Shown in pieces: positions 5,785 through 13,266 of a DNA stretch of 64,000 bases. Position 1 is the first letter of the stretch. Each line of letters opens with the position of its first letter. Source of the stretch: Butyricicoccus pullicaecorum DSM 23266. Its GTDB lineage: Bacteria; Bacillota; Clostridia; Oscillospirales; Butyricicoccaceae. Below the pieces are notes generated by a model. It was not told the DNA's origin. It saw only the letters and a list, made by a program, of their open reading frames with translations, and did no database searches. Position numbers and translations under genes: made by a program. The stretch covers positions 195,261-259,260 of the forward strand of contig NZ_FUXW01000003.1 of assembly GCF_900167005.1 (NCBI RefSeq), read 5' to 3'.

Positions 5785-7932
5785 TATGAACAGCCCCTTC
5801 CCAAAGTCAAGCTCCAGCGATAGTCCGGTCTGCTCAGAATACAATGACAAATCACGTAAAATAGCCGTACCATCCGACACGATTTCCAATGCACCCGCTT
5901 CATCCAGTGCTTCAAAGTGCTGCTGATAAACCGATACCCCATATTGTCCCAACTGCCGGAACAAATTCCGGCTATGTTCACCTGATAAAAGACGCGCAAT
6001 CAGTCCTTCGCCGTCCCCAACGGGGATGTAGATTGTATTGGTCTGGTTATCAATCAGATGAAAATCCCGTGCAATCGATCGGAACGGGAAAAATTCAGTC
6101 TGTATTCTGTGCAGGATCTTCTGCTTGTCCTGCGCATCTGTCCCTGTTAGATCCAGCAGTCGGCAGAAATAATCGTGAATGGCTTCACGGGACATGAGAT
6201 CTTCATACTTTTGCATAACCTCTTGTCCGGCTCCGATTGACTTTGAAAATAGGGGCGGTGTTCGTTCCTCGCTTTGGAAAATGGTCACGACACTGTCTTT
6301 GGCATCTCGTTTTCCCTCCCGGTTGCATCTTCCGGCAGCCTGAAGAATGGAATCCAATCCGGCAATCTCACGGTAAACGGCAGGAAAATCCACATCGACA
6401 CCAGCCTCGATTAGCGAAGTAGATACAACACGGCAGGTCCGGCCAGTTATCAGACGATTTCGGATTTCCGTTAATTGCGCACGCCGATGCGCCGGATGCA
6501 TCAAAGTTGACAAATGAAAACATCCGTCGCCCGCAAGGCGTGTAAACAATTCTTGTGCACCCTTTCTGGTGTTAACGATGCACAGAACCTGTTTATGCCC
6601 GTTCAACCGATTGGCCAGTGCACTCCATTCCAACCCACCAGCTTGTGCAAAGGTTACTCTGTGAAAGATCTCCCATTCACAGGTGCTCTGCGGGCAAAGC
6701 TCAGTTATGGGGTGATCGGGCAGAAATTCTTGAAAAATCGGTTGCAAGGCGGGCTGTGTTGCCGTACAGAGCACGGCAGAAACACGATAATGAGCGACCA
6801 GTTGAGCGATTGCATGGACACATGGACGCAAATATGGAACCGGCATCATCTGCGCCTCATCAAAGATCACTACGCTGTTTGCAATATTGTGCAGCTTGCG
6901 GCACTGGGAAGAACGGCAGGCATAAAGTGATTCAAAAAACTGTACTGCGGTTGTCACCACGACTGGCATATCCCAGTTTTCGGTTGCCTGTGCCAGATGA
7001 ATATTCCGTGTGTCTGCCTCACCTTCCAAGTCATATAGCACATTGGAATGATGTTCCAATACATTTTCGCTGCCCAACACTTCTCGGAACACAGCAGCGG
7101 TCTGCTCAATGATGGATGTATAGGGGATAACGTAAATCACACGATCCAGCCCATGTTGTCTGGCATGAGAGAGAGCAAACGCGAGCGAAGCGATGGTTTT
7201 TCCACCGCCCGTGGGCACGGTAAGGGAAAACAACCCACGACTGCGATTTTCGCCTTCCTTGATACAACGCTCCAAGATGGCACAGCGCTGACGGTTAATC
7301 TCCCGGACAGGCGGAAACCAGCCAGCAGTATATGCGCATAGCCTGTCCCATAGTTGTTCGATGGAAGCACATCGATCTGAGGATCTTGTGTTCCCTGTCA
7401 TAAACGCTTCCGTATCCAGATAATCGGCGTCGACCAAACAGGAAGACAGCATACGGGTAAAAAACATCCCTTCTGCCAGGCCTTTTCTGGTGAAATCAGG
7501 AATATATGCTTGTGGTGGGTTAATCTCTGGCTTCCAAGCATCATACACTGGAAGTTTCCCTTGCATCGCACGCTTCATACGTCCATAAAAAGTAGCGGCA
7601 TCCACGCAGTCCGTCTGTGCACCTCCATCTGGCAAACCACCATGATGGCCAGCGATTGCAAATGCTGCAAAGGGTTGACCGCGCTGATAGCATTCAAAAG
7701 CTCCTGCGGTTGCATGATCTACCCGGTGCGAGTCTCCGTGTATGCGTTTTTGAAATTCCTGAGAATATTTTCCGACATCATGCATTCCTCCGACCAATTC
7801 ACCCTGATCGTCTGCTTGAAATGATTGCGCAAAATTTTGAGCCAATCGCGCTGCGCCAGCAAGATGGTCGCAAATAGTTTGTTCTCGACCATCTGCAGCA
7901 ATATGTGCCAGATATGTTGTAAAAGGTTTCAT
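5782..7932 (-). CDS. cas3: CRISPR-associated nuclease-helicase Cas3 (HD domain fused)
   Basis: The 716-residue effector is recruited by Cascade to nick and unwind target DNA. The N-terminal HD nuclease shows H23 in ICDHLAGAA and the H51-D52 pair in GGMHDVGKYS. The SF2 helicase follows with Walker A VPTGGGKT, Walker B VIFDEAQMMP, motif III LCTATQP and motif VI-like LDSILQAAGRCNREG. No internal stop or missing motif is seen. The ATG at 7932 is preceded by GGAAGGA. It is transcribed separately from the other cas genes: 244 bases with a small RNA gene lie between, and it has its own promoter at 8130-8158. Cas3 is not needed for repression by the small RNA, so interference and autoregulation could be tuned apart. 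Confidence 0.97.
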   Translation of the reverse strand: MKPFTTYLAHIAADGREQTICDHLAGAARLAQNFAQSFQADDQGELVGGMHDVGKYSQEFQKRIHGDSHRVDHATAGAFECYQRGQPFAAFAIAGHHGGLPDGGAQTDCVDAATFYGRMKRAMQGKLPVYDAWKPEINPPQAYIPDFTRKGLAEGMFFTRMLSSCLVDADYLDTEAFMTGNTRSSDRCASIEQLWDRLCAYTAGWFPPVREINRQRCAILERCIKEGENRSRGLFSLTVPTGGGKTIASLAFALSHARQHGLDRVIYVIPYTSIIEQTAAVFREVLGSENVLEHHSNVLYDLEGEADTRNIHLAQATENWDMPVVVTTAVQFFESLYACRSSQCRKLHNIANSVVIFDEAQMMPVPYLRPCVHAIAQLVAHYRVSAVLCTATQPALQPIFQEFLPDHPITELCPQSTCEWEIFHRVTFAQAGGLEWSALANRLNGHKQVLCIVNTRKGAQELFTRLAGDGCFHLSTLMHPAHRRAQLTEIRNRLITGRTCRVVSTSLIEAGVDVDFPAVYREIAGLDSILQAAGRCNREGKRDAKDSVVTIFQSEERTPPLFSKSIGAGQEVMQKYEDLMSREAIHDYFCRLLDLTGTDAQDKQKILHRIQTEFFPFRSIARDFHLIDNQTNTIYIPVGDGEGLIARLLSGEHSRNLFRQLGQYGVSVYQQHFEALDEAGALEIVSDGTAILRDLSLYSEQTGLSLELDFGKGLFI

Positions 7933-8129
7933 GCAGATTCAATCCTTCCTGCTTCGAGAGTACTTATCAGGAGAAGCTAAGTCACATAACAAAGTTTCTT
8001 AACGCGCAATAGCCTGTTTTGTTGAAACGAAAAATCTATGAAAATATGTTAATAACCAAAGCATGCAGAGCAATATATGTTATAAAAATCCCGGGATAAA
8101 CTTCGATATCTCGAGCATAATGTACAATC

Positions 8130-8158
8130 ATTATAACAATTCTCATTTTTTGTTTCAA
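8130..8158 (-). promoter_or_regulatory. Promoter of cas3
   Basis: Minus strand: TTGAAA (8158-8153), 17-base spacer, TATAAT (8135-8130). This gives a cas3 leader of about 190 nt. The -35 box sits inside GGATTGAAAC, which by chance looks like a repeat end. The rest of the 397-base gap (7933-8329) is AT-rich and holds only this promoter and the terminator at 8274-8302; the 68-codon ORF in it is not convincing. Confidence 0.75.
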
Positions 8159-8273
8159 TCCTATAAAGCACTCTTGAATGAGACGCATTTCAAACTTGGT
8201 TTCATGTAAGATGCTATTTGGCACATACACAAACAGTAACAATCATTTAATTTGACAATATTTTATAATAAAG

Positions 8274-8302
8274 AAGCGGCTGCACAAGAGGTGCAGCCGC
8301 TT
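8274..8302 (-). terminator. Terminator after the 66-residue ORF
   Basis: A perfect 12-bp stem AAGCGGCTGCAC / GTGCAGCCGCTT with a 5-base loop. Read on the minus strand it is followed by CTTTATTATAAAAT, a T-rich tail that suits termination of the gene pair 8561-8857 and 8330-8530. Confidence 0.75.
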
Positions 8303-8329
8303 AAAAAGATTTGGGTAAACAATATAGGG

Positions 8330-8530
8330 TTAGAAATCGTAGCCGCGCTCTTGCAACAGTTTACGCGCCGCTAAGTTTTGAGCTTTCGAACAGCTTTTTG
8401 TAAGCTTAAGGAGCTTCTCATCATCTTCGTTTTGATAAATATCCATCCAATGCTCCACATCCGCATTGAACTTCTCTGCTTTTTCATATGCTGCTTGACC
8501 CAGCGCACTTGCTTTTTCCCAGAATGACAT
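8330..8530 (-). CDS. Small conserved-looking protein of unknown function
   Basis: A 66-residue, charged, helix-rich protein (MSFWEKASALGQAAYEKAEK...) without membrane segment, cysteine pair or known motif. It has a good ribosome site (AAGGAGAGG) 7 bases before its ATG, lies 30 bases after the HNH gene on the same strand and is followed directly by a strong terminator, so it is very likely expressed. The position suggests a two-gene unit with the HNH nuclease, but I see nothing that defines a role; an immunity or accessory protein is only one possibility. Confidence 0.7.
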   Translation of the reverse strand: MSFWEKASALGQAAYEKAEKFNADVEHWMDIYQNEDDEKLLKLTKSCSKAQNLAARKLLQERGYDF

Positions 8531-8560
8531 AAAAAACCTCTCCTTGGTAGTGAATGAGAA

Positions 8561-8857
8561 TTATTTCTTGGACAGAAAGCGCGAGAAAGGAGTTTTCTTG
8601 CTCTCGCGAGAGACAATACGGCCGGTACTGCGGATGAGATCGGGCACGGTGTCGCGCGTGTCATCCTGCTTGGAGCGGTTGCAGTGCCTGCACATACATT
8701 GCAGGTTCCATTCTCCATCAGCACCGCCTCTGCTTTGGGGAATGATATGATCGATATCCACATCACCGCGCCGCAGTTTCCGACCACATCTAACACAGGT
8801 ATACCAGCCATGATTACCAGGGTTGTTGCCAAAATAAGTATCACGATAATTTGCCAT
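8561..8857 (-). CDS. HNH endonuclease
   Basis: A 98-residue protein with a complete HNH (treble-clef) fold. Zinc cysteines sit in YTCVRCGRKL and CMCRHCNRSK, and the catalytic VDIDHIIPQSRGG segment and the N of the EWNLQ strand lie between. This compact form is typical of phage and mobile-element HNH proteins and of stand-alone McrA-like nucleases. The ATG at 8857 is used because AGAGGT lies 7 bases upstream; a GTG at 8866 overlaps that site. It is divergent from the XRE gene at 8988, and the shared spacer carries a palindrome. Substrate unknown; a homing, packaging or restriction role cannot be told apart from sequence. Confidence 0.88.
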   Translation of the reverse strand: MANYRDTYFGNNPGNHGWYTCVRCGRKLRRGDVDIDHIIPQSRGGADGEWNLQCMCRHCNRSKQDDTRDTVPDLIRSTGRIVSRESKKTPFSRFLSKK

Positions 8858-8917
8858 CTGCTGCACCTCTTTCGTACATGGAAACGTACGGGATCATTTG
8901 TACCTTACAAGCATATA

Positions 8918-8936
8918 TTATCTCAAAACGAGATAA
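8918..8936. promoter_or_regulatory. Palindromic operator candidate
   Basis: TTATCTC AAAAC GAGATAA, a perfect 7-bp inverted repeat with a 5-base centre, lies in the 130-base spacer between the divergent HNH and XRE genes, about 50 bases before the XRE start. XRE regulators usually bind such sites and control their own divergent promoter. A second, weaker inverted repeat CGTAC/GTACG is at 8873-8890. Confidence 0.6.
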
Positions 8937-8987
8937 AAGTCAATGCTGGAGTACAGCATCTTTACAATGGATACAAGGAGGCTGCCC

Positions 8988-9257
8988 ATGTATCCAAATC
9001 GAATCAAAGAACTGAGAGAAGACCGTGATATTACCCAGCGGGAAGTTGCAGAATATCTCCAGGTTGCGCAGAACACATACTGTAACTATGAAAATGGGGT
9101 GCGTGAGATCCCGATTGAACTTTTGATCCGTTTGTCCCGGTTTTACAAGGTCAATGTGGAGTATCTTCTGGGATTGACCGATCAGGCAGCCATGCTGCCG
9201 CCATCTAAAACCTTTCATTCTCGCCACAGCATGTTTTCAAAAGAACCCAAAAAGTAA
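8988..9257 (+). CDS. XRE-family helix-turn-helix regulator
   Basis: An 89-residue protein whose first 60 residues form a Cro/CI-type HTH: RIKELREDRDITQREVAEYLQVAQNTYCNYENG, then the usual IPIELLIRLSRFYKVNVEYLLGLTD helices. The C-terminal 25 residues are a polar tail. The ATG at 8988 has an AAGGAGG site 7 bases upstream; an upstream TTG at 8943 would add 15 residues with no support. It probably represses its own promoter and the divergent HNH unit through the palindrome at 8918. Similar regulators are common on clostridial integrative elements. Confidence 0.9.
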   Translation: MYPNRIKELREDRDITQREVAEYLQVAQNTYCNYENGVREIPIELLIRLSRFYKVNVEYLLGLTDQAAMLPPSKTFHSRHSMFSKEPKK

Positions 9258-9292
9258 GACTCAAATAAAATCGAATATATAGTATAGAAGTG

Positions 9293-9320
9293 AAGCCGAA
9301 GGAGAAATCCTTCGGCTTTT
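9293..9320 (+). terminator. Terminator after the XRE gene
   Basis: Stem AAGCCGAAGGA / TCCTTCGGCTT (11 bp) with a GAAA tetraloop and a TTTT tail. Confidence 0.85.
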
Positions 9321-9345
9321 ACTATTCTATAAGGAGCTGATCCAA

Positions 9346-9627
9346 ATGAAACCCCGTTACATCACCCGTGGTATCCAGACCACCATTCCGCCTTGGCTAC
9401 AAATACTGTTGTGGTACATGCGCGACAGCATGGAAGTGCCCGAGCGGGATTATCTGCAAATCTTCCGATTATCCTGTGATGGCGAGCGCCAGCGCATTGA
9501 GCATGCTCAGGAACAGCCGGAGTATAAGCACGTTGTTGTGATTCCGGGCGAGCAGCCTGTTGATGCCAAAGTCTACATCATCGAAGATCCTGGCCACGTG
9601 ACCATGTTGTTAGCAGACGAATACTAA
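9346..9627 (+). CDS. DUF960-family protein
   Basis: A 93-residue soluble protein. The opening RYITRGIQTTIPPWLQILLW and the segment ERDYLQIFRLSCDGERQRIEHAQEQPEY follow the pattern of the DUF960 family, small proteins of unknown function common on Firmicutes mobile elements; the match is from memory. AAGGAG lies 9 bases before the ATG, and the gene is 15 bases ahead of the amidoligase, so the two probably form one transcript with the amidotransferase. The repeated appearance of such a protein beside amidoligase genes would suggest a shared role, but nothing in the sequence gives the reaction. Confidence 0.75.
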   Translation: MKPRYITRGIQTTIPPWLQILLWYMRDSMEVPERDYLQIFRLSCDGERQRIEHAQEQPEYKHVVVIPGEQPVDAKVYIIEDPGHVTMLLADEY

Positions 9628-9642
9628 AAGGAGGCTGTGAAA

Positions 9643-10755
9643 ATGGAAGAGACAACCTACATTTGCGAGCGCTGTGGCGAACGAGTCCCGGTGGATGCCT
9701 GCACGATGGTAGCCGATACGATTTTGTGCCCGGATTGTGTGGACACATACACAACAGTCTGTGATTGTTGTGGCGAGCGGCTGTTCTTATCGGACGACCA
9801 CGGAGACGAAAATATCACTTTGTGCGAGCATTGCTACGAGCGGCATTATACGCACTGTGAACGCTGTGGGCGCGTCATTTCATACAGCGATACCTACTAC
9901 GAGGACGACGATGAGGACGAACCGCTGTGCTATGACTGCCTGCAAGCTCGTTTGCAGCAGGCGACGATCCACGATTACAGTTACACACCGCGATTGATTT
10001 TCCACGGAGAGCGCAGCAACGAACGCTTCTTCGGTGTCGAATTGGAGATCGACGGCAATGGCAAGAGCCACAAGAATGCTGGCGAAATCCTGAACATTGC
10101 CAACGAGGACGCACAGAATTTGTACATCAAAAGCGACGGATCGCTGGATTGCGGCATGGAACTGGTCACGCATCCGATGACCTTGCAATACCACCTAGAA
10201 CAGATGCCATGGAAAAATGTTCTGCGCAAGGCAGTTGAACTCGGATATCTCAGCCACCGCACTACCACCTGCGGCCTGCACATCCATATCTCCCGCGCTG
10301 CTTTCGGAGAAACCGAGCAGGAGCAGGAACTGCCGATTGCGCGGCTGCTCTACTTCGTCGAGAAATTCTGGACTGAGCTCCTGCGGTTTTCCCGACGCAC
10401 CGAGCGGCAGATCAACCGCTGGGCGGCACGCTATGGCATGAAATTATCGCCGAAAGCTGTGATGGAGTCGGCAAAGGACTCCCGTGCGGGACGCTATACC
10501 GCGGTCAATCTGACAAATGAGGATACTGTTGAGATCCGAATTTTCCGAGGTACGCTGAAATATAACACTTTAATTGCCACGTTACAGCTGGTCAATGCCA
10601 TCTGCGACGTGGCTGTTTTATTGCCCGACGAGGAATTGCAAGAGCTGTCTTGGCACGGATTCCTTGACCGGATTCATGAACCCGAGCTCATTCAATATCT
10701 GAAGGAGCGAAATCTCTACAAAAACGACCCTGTTATGTACGAGGAGGACGAATGA
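9643..10755 (+). CDS. Putative amidoligase (COOH-NH2 ligase) with three N-terminal zinc ribbons
   Basis: A 370-residue protein. Residues 5-110 hold three treble-clef-like zinc pairs (CERCG...CPDC, CDCCG...CEHC, CERCG...CYDC) plus an acidic stretch. Residues 125-345 match the amidoligase family (Amidoligase_2), a glutamine-synthetase-like ATP-dependent COOH-NH2 ligase: FFGVELEIDG, IKSDGSLDCGMELVTHP, TTCGLHIHIS, and RYTAVNLTNEDTVEIRIFRGT with ATP- and metal-binding type residues. The ATG at 9643 is chosen over a GTG at 9637 because AAAGGAGG is 8 bases upstream. It overlaps the amidotransferase start by one base. Known neighbourhood analyses predict that such pairs amidate or tag a peptide or wall component; the substrate here is unknown. 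Confidence 0.85.
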   Translation: MEETTYICERCGERVPVDACTMVADTILCPDCVDTYTTVCDCCGERLFLSDDHGDENITLCEHCYERHYTHCERCGRVISYSDTYYEDDDEDEPLCYDCLQARLQQATIHDYSYTPRLIFHGERSNERFFGVELEIDGNGKSHKNAGEILNIANEDAQNLYIKSDGSLDCGMELVTHPMTLQYHLEQMPWKNVLRKAVELGYLSHRTTTCGLHIHISRAAFGETEQEQELPIARLLYFVEKFWTELLRFSRRTERQINRWAARYGMKLSPKAVMESAKDSRAGRYTAVNLTNEDTVEIRIFRGTLKYNTLIATLQLVNAICDVAVLLPDEELQELSWHGFLDRIHEPELIQYLKERNLYKNDPVMYEEDE

Positions 10756-11702
10756 TGTGCAGCCTATTTGGACTGATCGATTACCAGAACGCCTTAACAA
10801 CACGGCAAAAAAACCGGATTTTGCAGGTGCTTGGCAAAGAATGTGAGGTACGCGGAACTGACGCGACAGGTATTGCCTACAACTTTGGCGGCAGCATCAA
10901 GGTCTATAAACGCCCGCTCGCCGCACATAAGCTAAAGTTTCATGTGCCCAATGGTGTGAGTGTCGTCATGGGACACACCCGGCTTGCCACCCAAGGCAGA
11001 CCGGCAGACAACTTCAACAATCACCCTTGGTCGACCGGAACTTTTGCACTGGCGCATAATGGTGTGTTGTGGAACGACAGAGCACTCCGGCAGACCGAGA
11101 ATCTGCCGGACACCCACATTCAGACCGACAGCTATGTTGCCGTACAGCTGCTCGAACAACAGAAAACCCTGGATTTCACGACCATCAGCGCAATGGCGGA
11201 GAAAATCCAGGGTTCTTTTGTCTTTACGCTTCTCGACCGGGACGATAATTTGTTCTTTGTGCGCGGCGACAACCCGCTCGCAATCTTTGATTTCGACGGC
11301 TTCTACCTGTACGCCTCGACCGAAGAAATTCTGCGTCAGGCGATGCGCAAGCTGCGCCTGCACCACCGAGAAGCAATCCATACCAAGGAGGGCGATATTT
11401 TGAAGATTGATCGAACCGGTCAGTGCAGTTTGGGGCATTTCAATCCGAATCACAGCATGGAACACTTCTGGCGCCATCCTCGGTTTCGCATGCTGTCGTG
11501 GTTCGACGAAGTGGATGAGCCGGCGGCGATAGATGGACAGACCGACCTTTTGATCCAGACTGCGAAATCTATGGGTGTGTCCGAAGATGAAGTGCTGGCA
11601 CTGCTCGATTTGGGGTACGATCCGTGCGAGATCGAGGAGCTGCTGTACAATCCGGCGCTGCTGCACGAAGCCGCGGCCGAGTTGCTTTGCGCTTACTATT
11701 AA
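10755..11702 (+). CDS. Class II (Ntn) glutamine amidotransferase
   Basis: A 315-residue protein. With the ATG at 10755 the second residue is Cys (MCSLFGLID), the N-terminal nucleophile that Ntn amidotransferases expose after Met removal; starting at 10752 would bury it. GATase II features follow: RGTDATGIAY, VVMGHTRLATQG with the substrate-binding Arg, NNHPW, FALAHNGVLWN and TDSYVAVQLL. The C-terminal 80 residues have no partner synthase domain, so ammonia probably goes to the co-encoded amidoligase. Translation is coupled by the TGATG overlap. All key residues are present. It is distinct from PurF at 52184, which has a fused phosphoribosyltransferase. Confidence 0.9.
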   Translation: MCSLFGLIDYQNALTTRQKNRILQVLGKECEVRGTDATGIAYNFGGSIKVYKRPLAAHKLKFHVPNGVSVVMGHTRLATQGRPADNFNNHPWSTGTFALAHNGVLWNDRALRQTENLPDTHIQTDSYVAVQLLEQQKTLDFTTISAMAEKIQGSFVFTLLDRDDNLFFVRGDNPLAIFDFDGFYLYASTEEILRQAMRKLRLHHREAIHTKEGDILKIDRTGQCSLGHFNPNHSMEHFWRHPRFRMLSWFDEVDEPAAIDGQTDLLIQTAKSMGVSEDEVLALLDLGYDPCEIEELLYNPALLHEAAAELLCAYY

Positions 11703-11722
11703 TAAAGAGAGGAGATGAGCCT

Positions 11723-11800
11723 ATGGGTCTGGGGACCATTCTGGTCGTGATCGGTGAGATCATCGACCTACTGGAAGACGAGGACGACAGTTGCAACTAA
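11723..11800 (+). CDS. 25-residue acidic peptide downstream of the amidoligase pair
   Basis: A short ORF starting at ATG 11723 with GAGGAGA 8-9 bases upstream. The predicted peptide has a hydrophobic half (GLGTILVVIGEIIDLL) and an acidic tail EDEDDSCN. It begins 21 bases after the amidotransferase and is followed 15 bases later by a strong terminator, so it lies inside the transcription unit. It could be a small membrane-associated regulator, or the carboxylate-rich substrate of the amidoligase-amidotransferase pair; the latter is only a hypothesis. A competing 11-codon ORF in another frame (ATG at 11715) is less likely. Confidence 0.5.
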   Translation: MGLGTILVVIGEIIDLLEDEDDSCN

Positions 11801-11814
11801 CTCTTTGCGTACAG

Positions 11815-11847
11815 AGGGCGATTTGTCTTTACCCAAATCGCCCTTTT
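11815..11847 (+). terminator. Terminator of the amidoligase operon
   Basis: Stem AGGGCGATTTG / CAAATCGCCCT (11 bp), 8-base loop, then TTTT. Confidence 0.85.
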
Positions 11848-11862
11848 CATGTCCACTTGATC

Positions 11863-13105
11863 TCATTCGATCAACAAGTCTTCCAGTTCTAACTCCCTAT
11901 GACATGCCGCACAAACTTCTACAAGCACGCTCGCGTGAAGAATTCTCATAAACTTCTGTTGAGATTTCTCTGTGATCTCGAAATTGATCTTTTCAGGATC
12001 ATATAGCACCGTTTCTGCCATTTTATTGCTCACATCAATAAAAAGCTTTTCCCACGCATCACCAAAAGTGCCTTGCTCAACAAGCTCATCCAGAATCAAA
12101 CAGCCCAATATTACAGCACGCTCCAAGTACTTCGAAAAGACTTCCGCATACATCTGCGTTATTTGCAATGGCAAATCAAAAAGTCTTTCATAGATACTTG
12201 GAAAGCACACGTCATCCAGCCAAACCATTTTCAATAATGCCTGTATTTCCTCTTCATCTGAATTGCACTTTTCTAACCTTTTAACCTCATGCGTGATAGT
12301 ATACGGACGCATTCTTCGCTCGAAGCGATACAAATTGATTCCATAGTATCCCAAGTCATCCAAAATGCGTGTTTTGATGGCTTTTTGAAGTTCTACATAT
12401 TTCGAATACTCTAATTTTTTCAATTTAGAGCGAAACTTTTTATAAGCCTCCGTGATTTTCTCTTCGAAACCATCTTGATCTACAAATTTCATGGTGTTTC
12501 GGATGTCCGAGTACAAATTTTTTTGCCGTTTGAACACATCTTGCACATCATAAGACTCTTTTGCTAAATCATAATAAAATCTCCACTCATATTCAGCATC
12601 TTTCGAAATTGCATTCCATTGGCAATCTTTAATATATATTTTTCCTTGAGATAACAAACGATTACGATATTGCCTTAACCTATCAATTTCTGATCTTTCC
12701 AGAGATGGTGTTCGATAATTAAATGAAGTGACTTCCGAAAATCTCAAAGGACTGTGCTCAACTACGAAATCTTGTAGTGTTTTTCCCCGTATACGTTTGC
12801 TAGTATTCAAAAAACGAGCACAAAATAATAAACACACACACTTCTGATATATTGGATGCAATATCATAGCAAAGTGATGCTTCTTGTTTTGTTTTCCTTA
12901 TCATGCTGCATAGCTTCTCTAAGATTTTCGTAACACGTTCTGCTGCACTCAATCCTTCCATATAACGACTCTCACTAAATTTAATCACTAAGTCACGCAA
13001 TATTATGCAGTTCAAAAAACTCTCCTCGTTTTCTAACGTCGTGACATTCCACCGAAAATTCTTTGTTCTCTGCATCAGCTCATGTCCTGAAAACTCCACC
13101 AGCAT
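11863..13105 (-). pseudogene. Frameshifted AT-rich gene of unknown function
   Basis: Two minus-strand frames overlap at 12800-12867 and read as one protein of about 415 residues. The first (13105 down to 12800) starts at an ATG with AAGGGCGG upstream and ends in SEVCVFIILCSFFEY; the second continues as KCVCLLFCARFLNTSKRI down to 11863. The frames change across a (GT)5 run near 12835; adding one GT would join them. Composition is much more AT-rich than the neighbours, a sign of separate transfer. The product is helical, charged and cytosolic, with no motif I recognise. It may be an inactivated cargo or defence gene, or a phase-variable one. Confidence 0.6.
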
Positions 13106-13266
13106 GCCGCCCTTCACATTTTATAGTAAGTTTTAGTATATCACACCACATGCCCTATTTGAACATTGCGCATCTTTTCTACCTATTCATTTTTGTCACA
13201 ACTTTTTGTCATTTGGTTTGGTAGACTGTACTCAAGATAAAGCCGCGGCACAAAGGAGTTTTCAAC

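Noticed and set aside
8152-8161. GGATTGAAAC on the minus strand upstream of cas3, like a second degenerate CRISPR repeat
   Set aside because: No hairpin precedes it, and its TTGAAA is exactly 17 bases from a TATAAT box, so it is better explained as the -35 of the cas3 promoter.
8036-8242. 68-codon minus-strand ORF with a hydrophobic C-terminus, a possible small toxin of a CreTA-type pair
   Set aside because: It spans the cas3 promoter, has no ribosome site and no recognisable family; AT-rich chance ORF.
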